NCBI GenBank assembly: GCA_965204245.1
Contig: CBDBED010000001.1
Span: forward strand, 186,001-250,000
DNA length: 64,000 nucleotides
Origin: JAAXIE01 sp965204245
Lineage (GTDB): Bacteria; Chloroflexota; Dehalococcoidia; Lucifugimonadales; JAAXIE01
Direction: 5' to 3'
Positions 32,394 through 40,555 of the stretch are shown in pieces. How positions within the stretch are numbered: position 1 is the first letter of the stretch; each line of letters begins with the position of its first letter. Position numbers and translations under genes: made by a program. The notes beneath the pieces are model-generated. The model saw nothing but the letters and a program-made list of their open reading frames with translations, was not told the DNA's origin and made no database searches.

Positions 32394-33341
32394 CTACCTC
32401 GTCGTTGGATCGGGCCTCGTCGTTGAGTCGGGCTTCGCCGTTTGGTCGGGCCTTGGGGCGACTTTGGTGCGCGCTTGGGGTAGGGGTCCACTTGGAGCGA
32501 GGATGTTGGCTAGGGCTTGTGTTTCTTGTTCAGGGGCGAAGGCTAGGGAGCGGAGACCCAGTTCTCTGGCCAGCGGGGCCAAGTGGGGAAGAGTGTTCTC
32601 GAGGGCGGCCAATTGTTGCTTCACTGTCTCCGTGTCGCCGCGGGGTATGGGGCCGGTGATGCTGGTGTGGGAGCCGACGCGGCCGAAGTTGGAGACGGTA
32701 GTCTGGGCTAGGGGTGTAAGGGAAGTTCGTGCTTGGCCGGGAGAGAAACCCATTTGGGTCCACATCTCCTCGGCGGCGTCGAGCAAGGCTGAGACGTAGC
32801 CACAGGCGAAAACGGCAGCTTGGTGATAGAGGGCGCGGTTTTCGGGGGCGACTTGGATGATGTGTCCGTCGAGTCCGTCCACCAAGTTCTGAAGCCAGTC
32901 AGACAGCCAACCATCAGCTTCCAAGGCGTAGCAGATGCCGGAGAGGCGTTCCGCGGCTTCTTGGGGAGTTTCGATGCACGACAGTGTTTGCAATGGATGC
33001 AGGGAAGCTATGGATGCCCCACAGGACGATGCGTTGGCGAGCGATTCCAACGGGAGAGAACCACTGCAATGGACTACGCCTTGTCCGGGACGCCAAGAGA
33101 CCGAATCAGCTACCTCTTTGATGGCAGCATCGGGCGTTGCGATGAAGATGATGTCGCAGGCTTCCACAGCTTCTGCGGGGGTAGGCAGGGGCTTCATGCC
33201 GGGGACGAGGGACGCCAACTTCCGGGCCGAGCTAGTGGTCCTGCTGACCACGGCGGTTGCTTGGAGGCCACGGGTGTGCAAGGCCAAGGCCAGCCCGGTG
33301 GCGAGTTTGCCAGCGCCGATGAAGCCGATGCGCTCAGGCAT
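32394..33341 (-). CDS. Rossmann-fold DUF2520 protein, candidate ketopantoate reductase
   Basis: A 315-residue protein. N-terminal NAD(P)-binding domain (IGFIGAGKLATGLALAL, GAGKLA at 9-14) and a helical C-terminal DUF2520 domain (AVFACGYVSALLDAAEEM). Members next to panB/panC have been proposed as ketopantoate reductases; that is context-based. Start at 33341 overlaps the peptidase stop by 8 bases. The last 20 residues are an odd 6-residue repeat (ARPDQT, AKPDST, TRPDPT) produced by 18-bp DNA repeats at 32401-32454, and are probably an unstructured addition. Confidence 0.75.
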   Translation of the reverse strand: MPERIGFIGAGKLATGLALALHTRGLQATAVVSRTTSSARKLASLVPGMKPLPTPAEAVEACDIIFIATPDAAIKEVADSVSWRPGQGVVHCSGSLPLESLANASSCGASIASLHPLQTLSCIETPQEAAERLSGICYALEADGWLSDWLQNLVDGLDGHIIQVAPENRALYHQAAVFACGYVSALLDAAEEMWTQMGFSPGQARTSLTPLAQTTVSNFGRVGSHTSITGPIPRGDTETVKQQLAALENTLPHLAPLARELGLRSLAFAPEQETQALANILAPSGPLPQARTKVAPRPDQTAKPDSTTRPDPTTR

Positions 33342-34317
33342 TGCGCCACTCCTTGGCGGAGGGGACACCACCCAAGCCGGTTGCAGAGACGACGGCGTTG
33401 AGCACTGCTTGGGCGGTGGCTTCGACGGCCGCTGCTCCCAACTGGGTGAGGTCAACGGCGCCTTGATCGGTGCAGGTGGCCATGGCGAACATGGTGTCGC
33501 CGTCACGGGGAGTGTGGCAGGGGCGTATGGTGAGGGCCAAGCCGTCGTGGGAGACGCGGGCGAGGTGATTGGCTTGGGGCTTGTTCAGGGTGGCGTTGGT
33601 AGCGACGACGCCAATGGAAGTGTTTTCGCCTACGACGGTACGGTGTGAATTGACACGCCCTTCGAGGAGCAGGTTGTTGGTATCGTGGAAGCCGGGGCCA
33701 CCCTCGCAGCGGGGGCCGGCGATGATTTGGCCGGTGCGATGGTCGGCCACGCCGCCATAGGCGTTCACTGCGACCAAGGCGGCCACCATGATACCGCCGG
33801 GAAGGGCGATGCTCGCACTGCCGATGCCTCCCTTGGTGGCGTTGGCCATACCGAGGGCCTTACCCACGGTCGCGCCAGTGCCAGCGCCTACAGTGCCTTG
33901 GAGAGGGGCATGGGAAGTGGCTGAGCGGCAGGCCTGAAGTCCATCGTCAGGGCCGGGTCGGACATGGCTGTCCAAGAGATTCAGGTCGAACAGGACGGCT
34001 GCCGGAACGATGGGCACCACGTTGGGGCCTACGGGGTAACCGACGCCCTGCTCTTCCAAGTAGTCCATGACACCATTGGCGGCGGCCAGGCCATAGGCGC
34101 TGCCTCCGGTGAGGAGGATGGCGTGGAGTTGCTGCACTTGATTGGAAGGGTGTAGCAGGTCGGTCTCGCGGGTGCCGGGTGCGCCACCGCGAACGTCAAC
34201 ACCTCCCACTGCGCCCTGACGGCAGAGGACGACGGTGCAGCCAGTGCCATGGGCAAGGTCGGTGTGGTGGCCGACCTCGATGCCGTCTATGTCTGTGATG
34301 CCGTTGTGCAACTTCAT
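33334..34317 (-). CDS. P1-family peptidase (DmpA-like aminopeptidase/esterase)
   Basis: A 327-residue N-terminal-nucleophile hydrolase of the P1 (DmpA) family, which self-cleaves before its nucleophile and then acts as aminopeptidase or D-esterase. Marks: GITDIDGIEVGHHTD at 6-20, DVRGGAPGTRETDLL, LTGGSAYGLAAANGVMDYLEE, GTVGAGTGATVGK, and the processing site ENTSIGVVATNA, with cleavage expected between Asn232 and Thr233. A start at 34374 is also open but has a less typical N-terminus. It overlaps the DUF2520 gene, so it belongs to the pan operon. Its link to pantothenate metabolism is unclear. Confidence 0.88.
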   Translation of the reverse strand: MKLHNGITDIDGIEVGHHTDLAHGTGCTVVLCRQGAVGGVDVRGGAPGTRETDLLHPSNQVQQLHAILLTGGSAYGLAAANGVMDYLEEQGVGYPVGPNVVPIVPAAVLFDLNLLDSHVRPGPDDGLQACRSATSHAPLQGTVGAGTGATVGKALGMANATKGGIGSASIALPGGIMVAALVAVNAYGGVADHRTGQIIAGPRCEGGPGFHDTNNLLLEGRVNSHRTVVGENTSIGVVATNATLNKPQANHLARVSHDGLALTIRPCHTPRDGDTMFAMATCTDQGAVDLTQLGAAAVEATAQAVLNAVVSATGLGGVPSAKEWRNA

Positions 34318-34528
34318 CGCCCCACAGAAAGCAAGAAGCCCATCCCAAGCAATGCTGCCGGGGAAGGGCTTCATGGGTAAATTTCAATTGTCGCGCCGTC
34401 TCGGTCCATGAGGATCCCAGCGGCTAGGGCTAACGGGTGTCCCATCGCTCACCCCCCGGCGGGTGGATGGCAGGGTTAGGATAACACCCTAGTCAATAGC
34501 GGAAATGACTGTTCAAGGATGGGCGGTG

Positions 34529-35209
34529 CTAGCCCCCGTAGAGGGCCTTGAGCTTTTCGACGGTGAATTCGGAGGACTGGCAGAGGTCGATGATGGTGCG
34601 TTCGCCTGCCTCGATTTTCTGCACGGCCGCAGGAATCTCGGATGCGATGTCCTTGGGGATGGCGATTACGCCGTGCTGGTCTCCCATAATCAGGTCTCCG
34701 GGATTGACGGTCAGGCCTCCGACAGTGATGGGTACGTTAACGTCCACGATGTGGACGTAGGCGTGGGAGACGAGCACCTCGCTGGCGAATGCGTGGAATT
34801 TGAGGTCTCGCATTTCGTCCAAGTCGCGCACTCCGCCGTTGGTCACCGTGCCGACGCAGCCTAGGGCAGTGTGGACGTTGCTCTGGACCTCGCCCCAGAA
34901 GGAGCCGATGGGGTTGGGGTAGTCGAGGTCCTGCATCACCACGACCCTGGGAGCAGGGACCTTCAGGATTTCATCGAACCACTCAGGCCGGGGGACGTTC
35001 ATGTGGGAGGTGGGCGGAGTGTCAGCGGATATGACGGCGGTAACGGCGTAGCCAATCATGCCGCCTAGTTCGGGGAACATGCAGCGCACCTTGGGGCCCA
35101 TGAAGCCTTGGTTACGAGGCTGGATGTTGAAAGTCTCCAAGGCGTTGGCGATGGTGCAGGACTGCATGTTTCGCAGGGTTTCGAGCAAGTCGGGGGTTAT
35201 GGTGGTCAA
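34529..35209 (-). CDS. RraA/HMG-aldolase family protein
   Basis: A 226-residue protein of the RraA-like family, which includes the LigK/ProA 4-carboxy-4-hydroxy-2-oxoadipate aldolase of protocatechuate cleavage, as well as RNase E regulators. Marks: AVTAVISAD, GSFWGEVQSNVHTALGCVGTVTNGGVRDLDEM (the metal and substrate loop), VNPGDLIMGDQHGVIAIPKDI. With G-x-RD intact, aldolase activity is plausible. The start is TTG 35209, chosen for the strong ggagg at 35214-35218 on the coding strand; no ATG fits. It follows the DUF1932 gene after 45 bases. Confidence 0.8.
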   Translation of the reverse strand: MTTITPDLLETLRNMQSCTIANALETFNIQPRNQGFMGPKVRCMFPELGGMIGYAVTAVISADTPPTSHMNVPRPEWFDEILKVPAPRVVVMQDLDYPNPIGSFWGEVQSNVHTALGCVGTVTNGGVRDLDEMRDLKFHAFASEVLVSHAYVHIVDVNVPITVGGLTVNPGDLIMGDQHGVIAIPKDIASEIPAAVQKIEAGERTIIDLCQSSEFTVEKLKALYGG

Positions 35210-35254
35210 GGTAGTCCTCCAGAGTCAGGTTGCTGCTGCTGGGGCAGTGTGACG

Positions 35255-36148
35255 TTACGGGTTGCGGGCCTCGTCAGTGGAGACGTAGGTAGCCAGCAGG
35301 CGCACTGTTTCTTCAAGGGTACGGTCGGCATCGCGAGTCTCGGGGCGTTCCTCGCCCAAGGGAGTGGCTCCCATGAGACGGTACATGTCGGCGACGCCTT
35401 GGAACAGGTTGGGCGTGGTGCCGAGGTGTTCGAAGGTGGCTTCGATTTCCTGCATCTCGCTTATCCAGCGCTGGGCGCGGGACGGGGCGGAAGGGACGGC
35501 GCCAAGCATGCGCTTGTAGATGGGCCCGTCCTGTATTTCGGCGCGCAGGTGTTCGGAGAGTCCCATTTGCTCGGCGGCGAGCAGTAGCTGGGTGAAGAGT
35601 GCGGTGGCCCCCTTGGTGGATGCGGCGTAGGTCATTTTGAGGCCGGAGGCTTGGCCTATGTCAGGGCCTATGATGCGGATGTCCAAACCGTGGTCGCGCA
35701 ACTGCTCCAACTCCGGAGCGTGCTCCCCGGAGGCGTAGATGTGGGGGCTGTAGTTGGGCCGCGGCGGGCCGCCGATGATTGAGGCGTCCACGTAGCGGCT
35801 TCCGACATTGGTGATGACGGGTTCCAGAGCGCGGGTCTTCTGGGGGGCGATGGCGTTGCACTCAGCGAAGAGCAATTCGGTATCGGTGCGGCTGATGGCG
35901 TCGGCTATTTCCTGGCAAAGGGTGGGAGCGGCCTCGGAGGTGGTGATGGAGAGGACTGCGTCGGATAAAACTACCAATTCTTCCATCGAAGGAACGTCTT
36001 CGATGCCTGCTTCTTCGGAGAGATCGCGGGTTCGCTGGCTGCGACCTGCCAGACAGGTCAGCACCCGGAGTTCGTTTTCGCGCAGGCGATGGCCTACGGC
36101 ATGTCCCATGTCGCCGGGGCTGAGGATAGCTACTGTGTTGATGGGCAT
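35255..36148 (-). CDS. 6-phosphogluconate dehydrogenase-like reductase with DUF1932
   Basis: A 297-residue NAD(P)-dependent enzyme of the beta-hydroxyacid dehydrogenase type: N-terminal Rossmann domain (VAILSPGDMGHAVGHRL, variant of GxGxMG with SPGDMG), LSITTSEAAPTLCQEIAD, YVDASIIGGPPRP and a helical C-terminal DUF1932 domain (LKMTYAASTKGATALFTQLLLAAEQ with the usual catalytic Lys near 180). Start at 36148 has gaggt in front. It probably oxidises or reduces a catabolic hydroxy acid together with the RraA-type aldolase. Confidence 0.8.
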   Translation of the reverse strand: MPINTVAILSPGDMGHAVGHRLRENELRVLTCLAGRSQRTRDLSEEAGIEDVPSMEELVVLSDAVLSITTSEAAPTLCQEIADAISRTDTELLFAECNAIAPQKTRALEPVITNVGSRYVDASIIGGPPRPNYSPHIYASGEHAPELEQLRDHGLDIRIIGPDIGQASGLKMTYAASTKGATALFTQLLLAAEQMGLSEHLRAEIQDGPIYKRMLGAVPSAPSRAQRWISEMQEIEATFEHLGTTPNLFQGVADMYRLMGATPLGEERPETRDADRTLEETVRLLATYVSTDEARNP

Positions 36149-36261
36149 GTTGTGACCTCGTGGTGATAAAAGGGCTGGCGTTATGTTACCACGGTATGCG
36201 AGTCCCACGGGAACCTCTATCCACCCAGGGCGTGAGCCTCAGAGGGAGTCTAATAAAGGCG

Positions 36262-36298
36262 AAGGGACCACGGTGTTCCCACTCGTGGTCCCTTTTTA
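36262..36298 (+). terminator. Stem-loop terminator, possibly bidirectional
   Basis: aagggaccacg (36262-36272) and cgtggtccctt (36284-36294) form a perfect 11-bp stem, loop 11 bases, followed by tttta on the plus strand. No plus-strand gene precedes it. On the minus strand a weaker T-rich run (tttatta, complement of 36250-36256) follows at some distance, so it may serve the HEPN-like gene. Confidence 0.55.
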
Positions 36299-36303
36299 CT
36301 GAC

Positions 36304-36358
36304 TGTTATCGTTAGTTCCGGGCCGTTATTGCTAGTTCCGGGCCGTTATCATTGGTAA
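36304..36358. repeat. 20-bp tandem repeat, two and a half units
   Basis: gttatcgttagttccgggcc (36304-36323) is followed by gttattgctagttccgggcc (36324-36343) and the partial gttatcattgg. It lies between the terminator and the stop of the HEPN-like gene. Confidence 0.7.
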
Positions 36359-36361
36359 AGG

Positions 36362-36733
36362 CTAGCCGTTGGCCAAGGGGTCCAGAAGGTCGAGCAATTC
36401 GGCCATGTTGTGCAAGCTTCGCTCGATTGCCCGTGCTCTCAGATGTATTTTGCGCCGGTAGTAGTTGCGATGAAGCTCATTGGCCACGCTGCCCAAGACA
36501 CTGGGGCGATCATTGTCCAGCCACTCACAGGCATCATAGATGACAAGATTGAATTCATCGTGAGTCTGGTACGGCACGCCCTGGGCTTCGGCAACAGCCT
36601 TGACCATGTGGGCGGCCGCGCCCCATCCCTTCTCAGAGGCCTGATGCAGGTCGTTCTGCGCCAAGTATTCCCATGCCTTGGCTAGGAATAACTTGGCCTG
36701 CTCCCGGTAGTCGGTTACGGCGTCCGTTGTCAT
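36362..36733 (-). CDS. HEPN/PaREP1-like small helical protein
   Basis: A 123-residue all-helical protein. YREQAKLFLAKAWEYLAQNDLHQASEKGWGAAAHMVKAVAEAQG (given here in parts: YREQAKLFLAKAWEYLAQ and KGWGAAAHMVKAVAEAQG) is the pattern of PaREP1-type HEPN-like proteins; the second half has NELHRNYYRR and ends in a helix LHNMAELLDLL. HEPN proteins are often toxins or nucleotide-binding partners of a nucleotidyltransferase, but no such partner is adjacent and the RNase motif R-x4-H is not clear. It starts 12 bases after RHO2. Confidence 0.6.
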   Translation of the reverse strand: MTTDAVTDYREQAKLFLAKAWEYLAQNDLHQASEKGWGAAAHMVKAVAEAQGVPYQTHDEFNLVIYDACEWLDNDRPSVLGSVANELHRNYYRRKIHLRARAIERSLHNMAELLDLLDPLANG

Positions 36734-36745
36734 GTTTGCTTAGTC

Positions 36746-38152
36746 CTAGTCGTCGGCAGCCACGGGTTCGCGGGTCTCCTGGACCTCGATTTCCTCACTG
36801 GCCTCGATCTTGACGCCCTTCTTCCAGACTCGGACGTTATCGCGGGAGGTGAGGGGCAGGCGGCGGCGCCAGATGATTATCGGGGCATCGTTGGCGCCGA
36901 GTTTCTGGGGAGCGGTGGTATCGAGGCGGTCCCAGCGCTGTACCGGTACATCCTCCAACTCGTTGGTGACCTTCACGACGAAGGTGCGATACCAGATGCG
37001 GAGATATATCCTGCGATAAATGCGCTTCAGCAGCGTGGTGGCATGAGAGATGCCGAAGCTGAAGTGGATGTTGGAATCCTCGTTTATCGGAGTGGCCCAG
37101 CGCATGTGCAGGTGTCCTGTGCCGGAGCCGTGTACCCGGGCGATGCTGGGCAGCCGGTACTCATGGCTAAAGGGTTTTACGTGCATGTTGCGGCCCAAGA
37201 GGTTCTTGCGCTGGGTCAGCACCCTCCACCAGACGTGTCGGGGCCACTTGGCGTCCAAGCCTGGGTAGTAGACCTGATGGGGGGCGGGGCCGGCTGGCTT
37301 GAAGGCGAGGCTCTTGTCAGTCTGTTCCACCACCTTGACGCCGGGCCAGTAGGCCATGTCTTGGCGGAAGGCCTGGAGGTTAATCATGCGACGCATGCGG
37401 AAACGATGGATGTAGGAGGAGTGGTTGTCACCGGAGTTCTCGATAGTGAGGCTCCAGTTCATGGGCCAAGTGGTGCGGTGGGTGTCGATGACGTAGGCGG
37501 GATCGAAGAACTCCTCGGGTACGTCCTCCTCGATTGGGACAGGCTCGGTCTGACCCATCCAGATGAAGACGACATCGCGAACGACGGCAGTGGGGAACGT
37601 GCGGGCCTTCATCTTGCCCACCTGTCCGGATTCAGGGCCCTCGGTGAGGGCGGCTACGCACTCGCCGGTCTCGTCGAAGGTGTAGCCATGGTAGGGGCAA
37701 CTGATGGTGCCGTCGAACTCGCAACGCCCCTTGGGGGTGAAGATGGCGCCACGGTGGGGACAGCGGTTCCAGAAGGCAGCGATCTTCCGCTTGCCATCGG
37801 GGCCCTTCTTGCCTTCGAAGAATACTATGTCCTGCCCCATAATCGTGGCCTGCACGGGCTTGCGCCTGCCGAAGAGGCGGAAGGAGCGCTTGCCCAACTG
37901 GTTCAGCTTCAGGGCTGGGTACCAGTACTCGCGATAGCCCAACTTGGGAACGAGGTCGTGGACTCCGATGCCCGAGGAGCCATACGTCCTCTTTTGCGCC
38001 GACAGTCCCTGGTCGGGCATGGTCTGCTCCGGCACCAAGGCATCTTCCCAGAGAGAACCTGGGAGATACTGGGCGTCACCATTGTTGCCATTGCCCGCAT
38101 GCCCGTTGCTCGCATGCCCATTAGTCCCGTGCCCATTGGTTGAACTGGTCAT
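36746..38152 (-). CDS. Rieske ring-hydroxylating oxygenase alpha subunit (RHO2)
   Basis: A 468-residue oxygenase. Rieske ligands are Cys131-His133 (RCPHRG) and Cys152-His155 (SCPYHGY); the mononuclear iron site is ENSGDNHSSYIHR with the usual Asp and two His. The first 30 residues are a low-complexity Asn/Gly/His tail (TNGHGTNGHASNGHAGNG), unusual for the family and able to bind metal. The second domain carries several Trp/Arg blocks unlike RHO1, 3 and 4, so this is a separate subclass. Start ATG 38152 has gaggg in front. No reductase or ferredoxin is adjacent. Confidence 0.85.
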   Translation of the reverse strand: MTSSTNGHGTNGHASNGHAGNGNNGDAQYLPGSLWEDALVPEQTMPDQGLSAQKRTYGSSGIGVHDLVPKLGYREYWYPALKLNQLGKRSFRLFGRRKPVQATIMGQDIVFFEGKKGPDGKRKIAAFWNRCPHRGAIFTPKGRCEFDGTISCPYHGYTFDETGECVAALTEGPESGQVGKMKARTFPTAVVRDVVFIWMGQTEPVPIEEDVPEEFFDPAYVIDTHRTTWPMNWSLTIENSGDNHSSYIHRFRMRRMINLQAFRQDMAYWPGVKVVEQTDKSLAFKPAGPAPHQVYYPGLDAKWPRHVWWRVLTQRKNLLGRNMHVKPFSHEYRLPSIARVHGSGTGHLHMRWATPINEDSNIHFSFGISHATTLLKRIYRRIYLRIWYRTFVVKVTNELEDVPVQRWDRLDTTAPQKLGANDAPIIIWRRRLPLTSRDNVRVWKKGVKIEASEEIEVQETREPVAADD

Positions 38153-38228
38153 CAGGCCCTCCTCGGTTTGGCATCTCTGGCACCCACAGCGGGCGCCCCT
38201 ATAACTGTGATATCAGCATGGTTCCGGT

Positions 38229-39308
38229 CTACATCAACACTGAGACCTGCAAGGAATCCGGGTCGCCCTCCCTGCCCATGGTACGGAGGGCTAGGTCTGT
38301 CTCTTCCAGCGGGAAGTGATGAGTTGCGATTTTATGCAGGGGGTACTTGCCTGACTCGATAATCTGTATCGCCTTTTTCACTTCCTGATAGTGACGGCCC
38401 CTAACGCCCTTCAAGGTCATTTCATTGGTGCGAATCATGTCCTGGTTGAACTGGATCATGGGGCTATCGGACCCGCCTGCCAACACGACGGTGGACCCAT
38501 GAGCGCCAAGCTCCACGGCCTGTTGGGCCGCCTTGGGGGCGTTGGCAGTGGCATTTACCACGGTGTCGCACATGTGCCCGCCGGTAATCTTGCGGACGGT
38601 CTCCCGCAGGTCCTCTTCATCCTGAACGTTGATAGTATAGTCAGCCCCCAAATCGCGGGCAACAGCCAGTCGAGAAGCATCGGAAGCGAGTCCGGTCACT
38701 ATGACGCAGTCCGCTCCTGCTTCCTTGGCAGCTACCACGGCCCCCATACCCACGTGACCGGGACCGAGGATGGCCACCACGCTGCCAATATTTGCGCCAC
38801 CAGCGGACTGCACCCAGCGGACGCCGTTGCCCATGGAAAGGAAGAGCTGGGCGATTTCGACTGGCACCCTGTCGGACATAGGGTAGAGCACTGCCTTGGG
38901 ATCGAGGTAGAGGTAGGTGGCGTAGCCGCCCCAGATGCCGGGTGTCTCATTGGCTGACAAATGGCCATACCAGCGCTTGCCACAAACGTTGTAATGGCCG
39001 GTCAGGCAGTACTCGCAGTCACGGCAGGGGATGTATTCCTCCATGCAGACGCGGTCGCCCTCTTTGACGCCCCAGCGCGCGGCAGCCTTGGCGCCGATCT
39101 TCTCGATGCGACCCACGATCTCATGTCCAAGGATTACGGGCGGGGAGCATGTCTTGGTGTCGCCTAGGTATGGAGCCCAGTCGGCCCCGCATACGCCGGT
39201 GACTTCGATCTTGAGCAGCCCATCATCGTCGCCGATTTCAGGCAAGTTGAACTCCTGCATCTCGACCTGACGGGGGGCAACGAGTACTGCAGCCTGCGCT
39301 GTCGCCAT
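38229..39308 (-). CDS. Zinc-dependent alcohol dehydrogenase (MDR family)
   Basis: A 359-residue medium-chain dehydrogenase. Catalytic zinc ligands Cys40 (TGVCGADW) and His62-Glu63 (GHEIVG); structural zinc cysteines are in EEYIPCRDCEYCLTGHYNVC (about 90-109). The coenzyme domain has ILGPGHVGMGAVVAAKEAG in place of GxGxxG. The substrate may be an aldehyde or alcohol from the local oxygenase pathways. The start at 39308 is fixed by ggaggt. It lies 77 bases upstream of RHO2 on the same strand and may be co-transcribed. Confidence 0.9.
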   Translation of the reverse strand: MATAQAAVLVAPRQVEMQEFNLPEIGDDDGLLKIEVTGVCGADWAPYLGDTKTCSPPVILGHEIVGRIEKIGAKAAARWGVKEGDRVCMEEYIPCRDCEYCLTGHYNVCGKRWYGHLSANETPGIWGGYATYLYLDPKAVLYPMSDRVPVEIAQLFLSMGNGVRWVQSAGGANIGSVVAILGPGHVGMGAVVAAKEAGADCVIVTGLASDASRLAVARDLGADYTINVQDEEDLRETVRKITGGHMCDTVVNATANAPKAAQQAVELGAHGSTVVLAGGSDSPMIQFNQDMIRTNEMTLKGVRGRHYQEVKKAIQIIESGKYPLHKIATHHFPLEETDLALRTMGREGDPDSLQVSVLM

Positions 39309-39482
39309 GGGACCTCCCTTTGCCGACTCAGTGGCCACAATTTAGGTGGCCGGACTTGGAAAGGCCAAGCTTACCAGAAACGGGACGCCGCGTCTTGTGT
39401 CAATCAGTGCAACTGCTCCAGAGGAGTTGCAAGCAGCCTCTTCACCGACTACAACTAGCGCACCAGCCAGATGGAGGGTGAC

Positions 39483-39827
39483 GTGATAACGCACATCGTT
39501 ACGCATTGGGTGAAGCCCGACCAGGTGCAACGAGCCCTCGAACTGTTCGAGCACAACGGTCGTGTGGTAAAGAACGTACCGGGGTTGGTACACCGGCAGA
39601 TACTGCGTTCCACCACGGAGCCTCTACGGTTCACTGCCATCAACACTTGGGAGAGCGAGGAGGCCTTCCAGCACTGGATGGAGCACCCGGAGCACATGCT
39701 GGACTCCTACGGGACTCCGCTAAGGGGCCCGGCGGGCTCGGAGTACTTCGAGAAATACAAGGACGCGGGGGACTTTGACTCACGGCGAGCGGAATCGGAC
39801 AGGTATGAGGTGATTCCGAACCCGTGA
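39483..39827 (+). CDS. Antibiotic-biosynthesis-monooxygenase-like (ABM) protein
   Basis: A 114-residue protein of the dimeric alpha-beta barrel type: HIVTHWVKPDQVQRALEL, PGLVHRQILRSTTEP, INTWESEEAFQHWMEHPEH. Members are cofactor-free monooxygenases, haem oxygenase-like enzymes or stress proteins. GTG 39483 is preceded by ggagggt at 39473-39479 with good spacing, so I prefer it over ATG 39471. A C-terminal extension (EKYKDAGDFDSRRAES) is not part of the fold. Confidence 0.7.
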   Translation: MITHIVTHWVKPDQVQRALELFEHNGRVVKNVPGLVHRQILRSTTEPLRFTAINTWESEEAFQHWMEHPEHMLDSYGTPLRGPAGSEYFEKYKDAGDFDSRRAESDRYEVIPNP

Positions 39828-39920
39828 GGATGGGCGAGGCTACAGCCACTGGAAAGGCACAACGTACACCGGAATCCGCGCAGGGCCCGCGCGAGTACGA
39901 TTTCGTATGCTAGGTTGTGT

Positions 39921-40217
39921 TCATACCGAAGCTTCTAACACGACGCGATCGACCTTGATGTTATCGGCCTTACTCATCGCTTGAGCCAAATCGTATGCAG
40001 CCTGCATCTGATACCAGGCGGCGGCGCCCCCGCCAAACGCTTTGTCCAATCGCACTGCCATCTCTGGCGATATACCCGATCGTCCATTCACGATGGAGGA
40101 CAACTGCTTGCGGCTGACGCCCAGCCTCCGAGCTGTTTCAGTCACACTCAAACCCAACGGTTCCATGCAATCATGCAGAACCGAGAAGCCGGGATGCGTA
40201 GGACTCTTTATCGGCAT
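39921..40217 (-). CDS. higA: HigA-type helix-turn-helix antitoxin
   Basis: A 98-residue antitoxin with an N-terminal HTH of the XRE/HigA kind: LGLSVTETARRLGVSRKQLSSIVNGRSGISPEMAVRLDKAFG (helix-turn-helix about 22-52), followed by WYQMQAAYDLAQA, the usual HigA tail. It binds the HigB toxin and represses the operon. The order is toxin first, antitoxin second (11-base gap), which is the higBA norm. Confidence 0.88.
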   Translation of the reverse strand: MPIKSPTHPGFSVLHDCMEPLGLSVTETARRLGVSRKQLSSIVNGRSGISPEMAVRLDKAFGGGAAAWYQMQAAYDLAQAMSKADNIKVDRVVLEASV

Positions 40218-40228
40218 CTTTCCTGCTC

Positions 40229-40507
40229 CTAATGGTAGTCCACCAAGTCAACGTCATATGCATCGCCTGACTCAAACCGGAATATCAATCTCCAGTTGCC
40301 GGATATGCTAACAGCATAAAAGCCCTCGAGGTTGCCCCTCAGCGGGTGCAGCCGGTAGCCAGGCAGATTCATATCTTGTGGACCGGATGCGATATCGAGA
40401 CGCGAGAGGACTCGCTCAACTTTGGCCGCATACTCTGGGGAAATATGTCGCCGATCCCCAGCTTCGTACAGTCTTTCCAGACCACGGTGGCGGAAAGTGC
40501 GGATCAT
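40229..40507 (-). CDS. higB: HigB-type RelE-family toxin
   Basis: A 92-residue toxin of the RelE/HigB fold. MIRTFRHRGLERLYEAGDRRHI opens it, PGYRLHPLRGNLEGFYAVSISGNWRLIFRFESGDAYDVDLVDYH (in parts: LHPLRGN, GFYAVSISGNWRLIFRFE, VDLVDYH) closes it. HigB cleaves translated mRNA on the ribosome. The conserved HPLRG and WRLIFRFE blocks carry the basic residues of the active site. It is the first gene of the pair. Confidence 0.9.
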   Translation of the reverse strand: MIRTFRHRGLERLYEAGDRRHISPEYAAKVERVLSRLDIASGPQDMNLPGYRLHPLRGNLEGFYAVSISGNWRLIFRFESGDAYDVDLVDYH

Positions 40508-40555
40508 CTGCCTGACTATAACCTATACCGTTACAGGTGACAATCAGTTGCTAGT

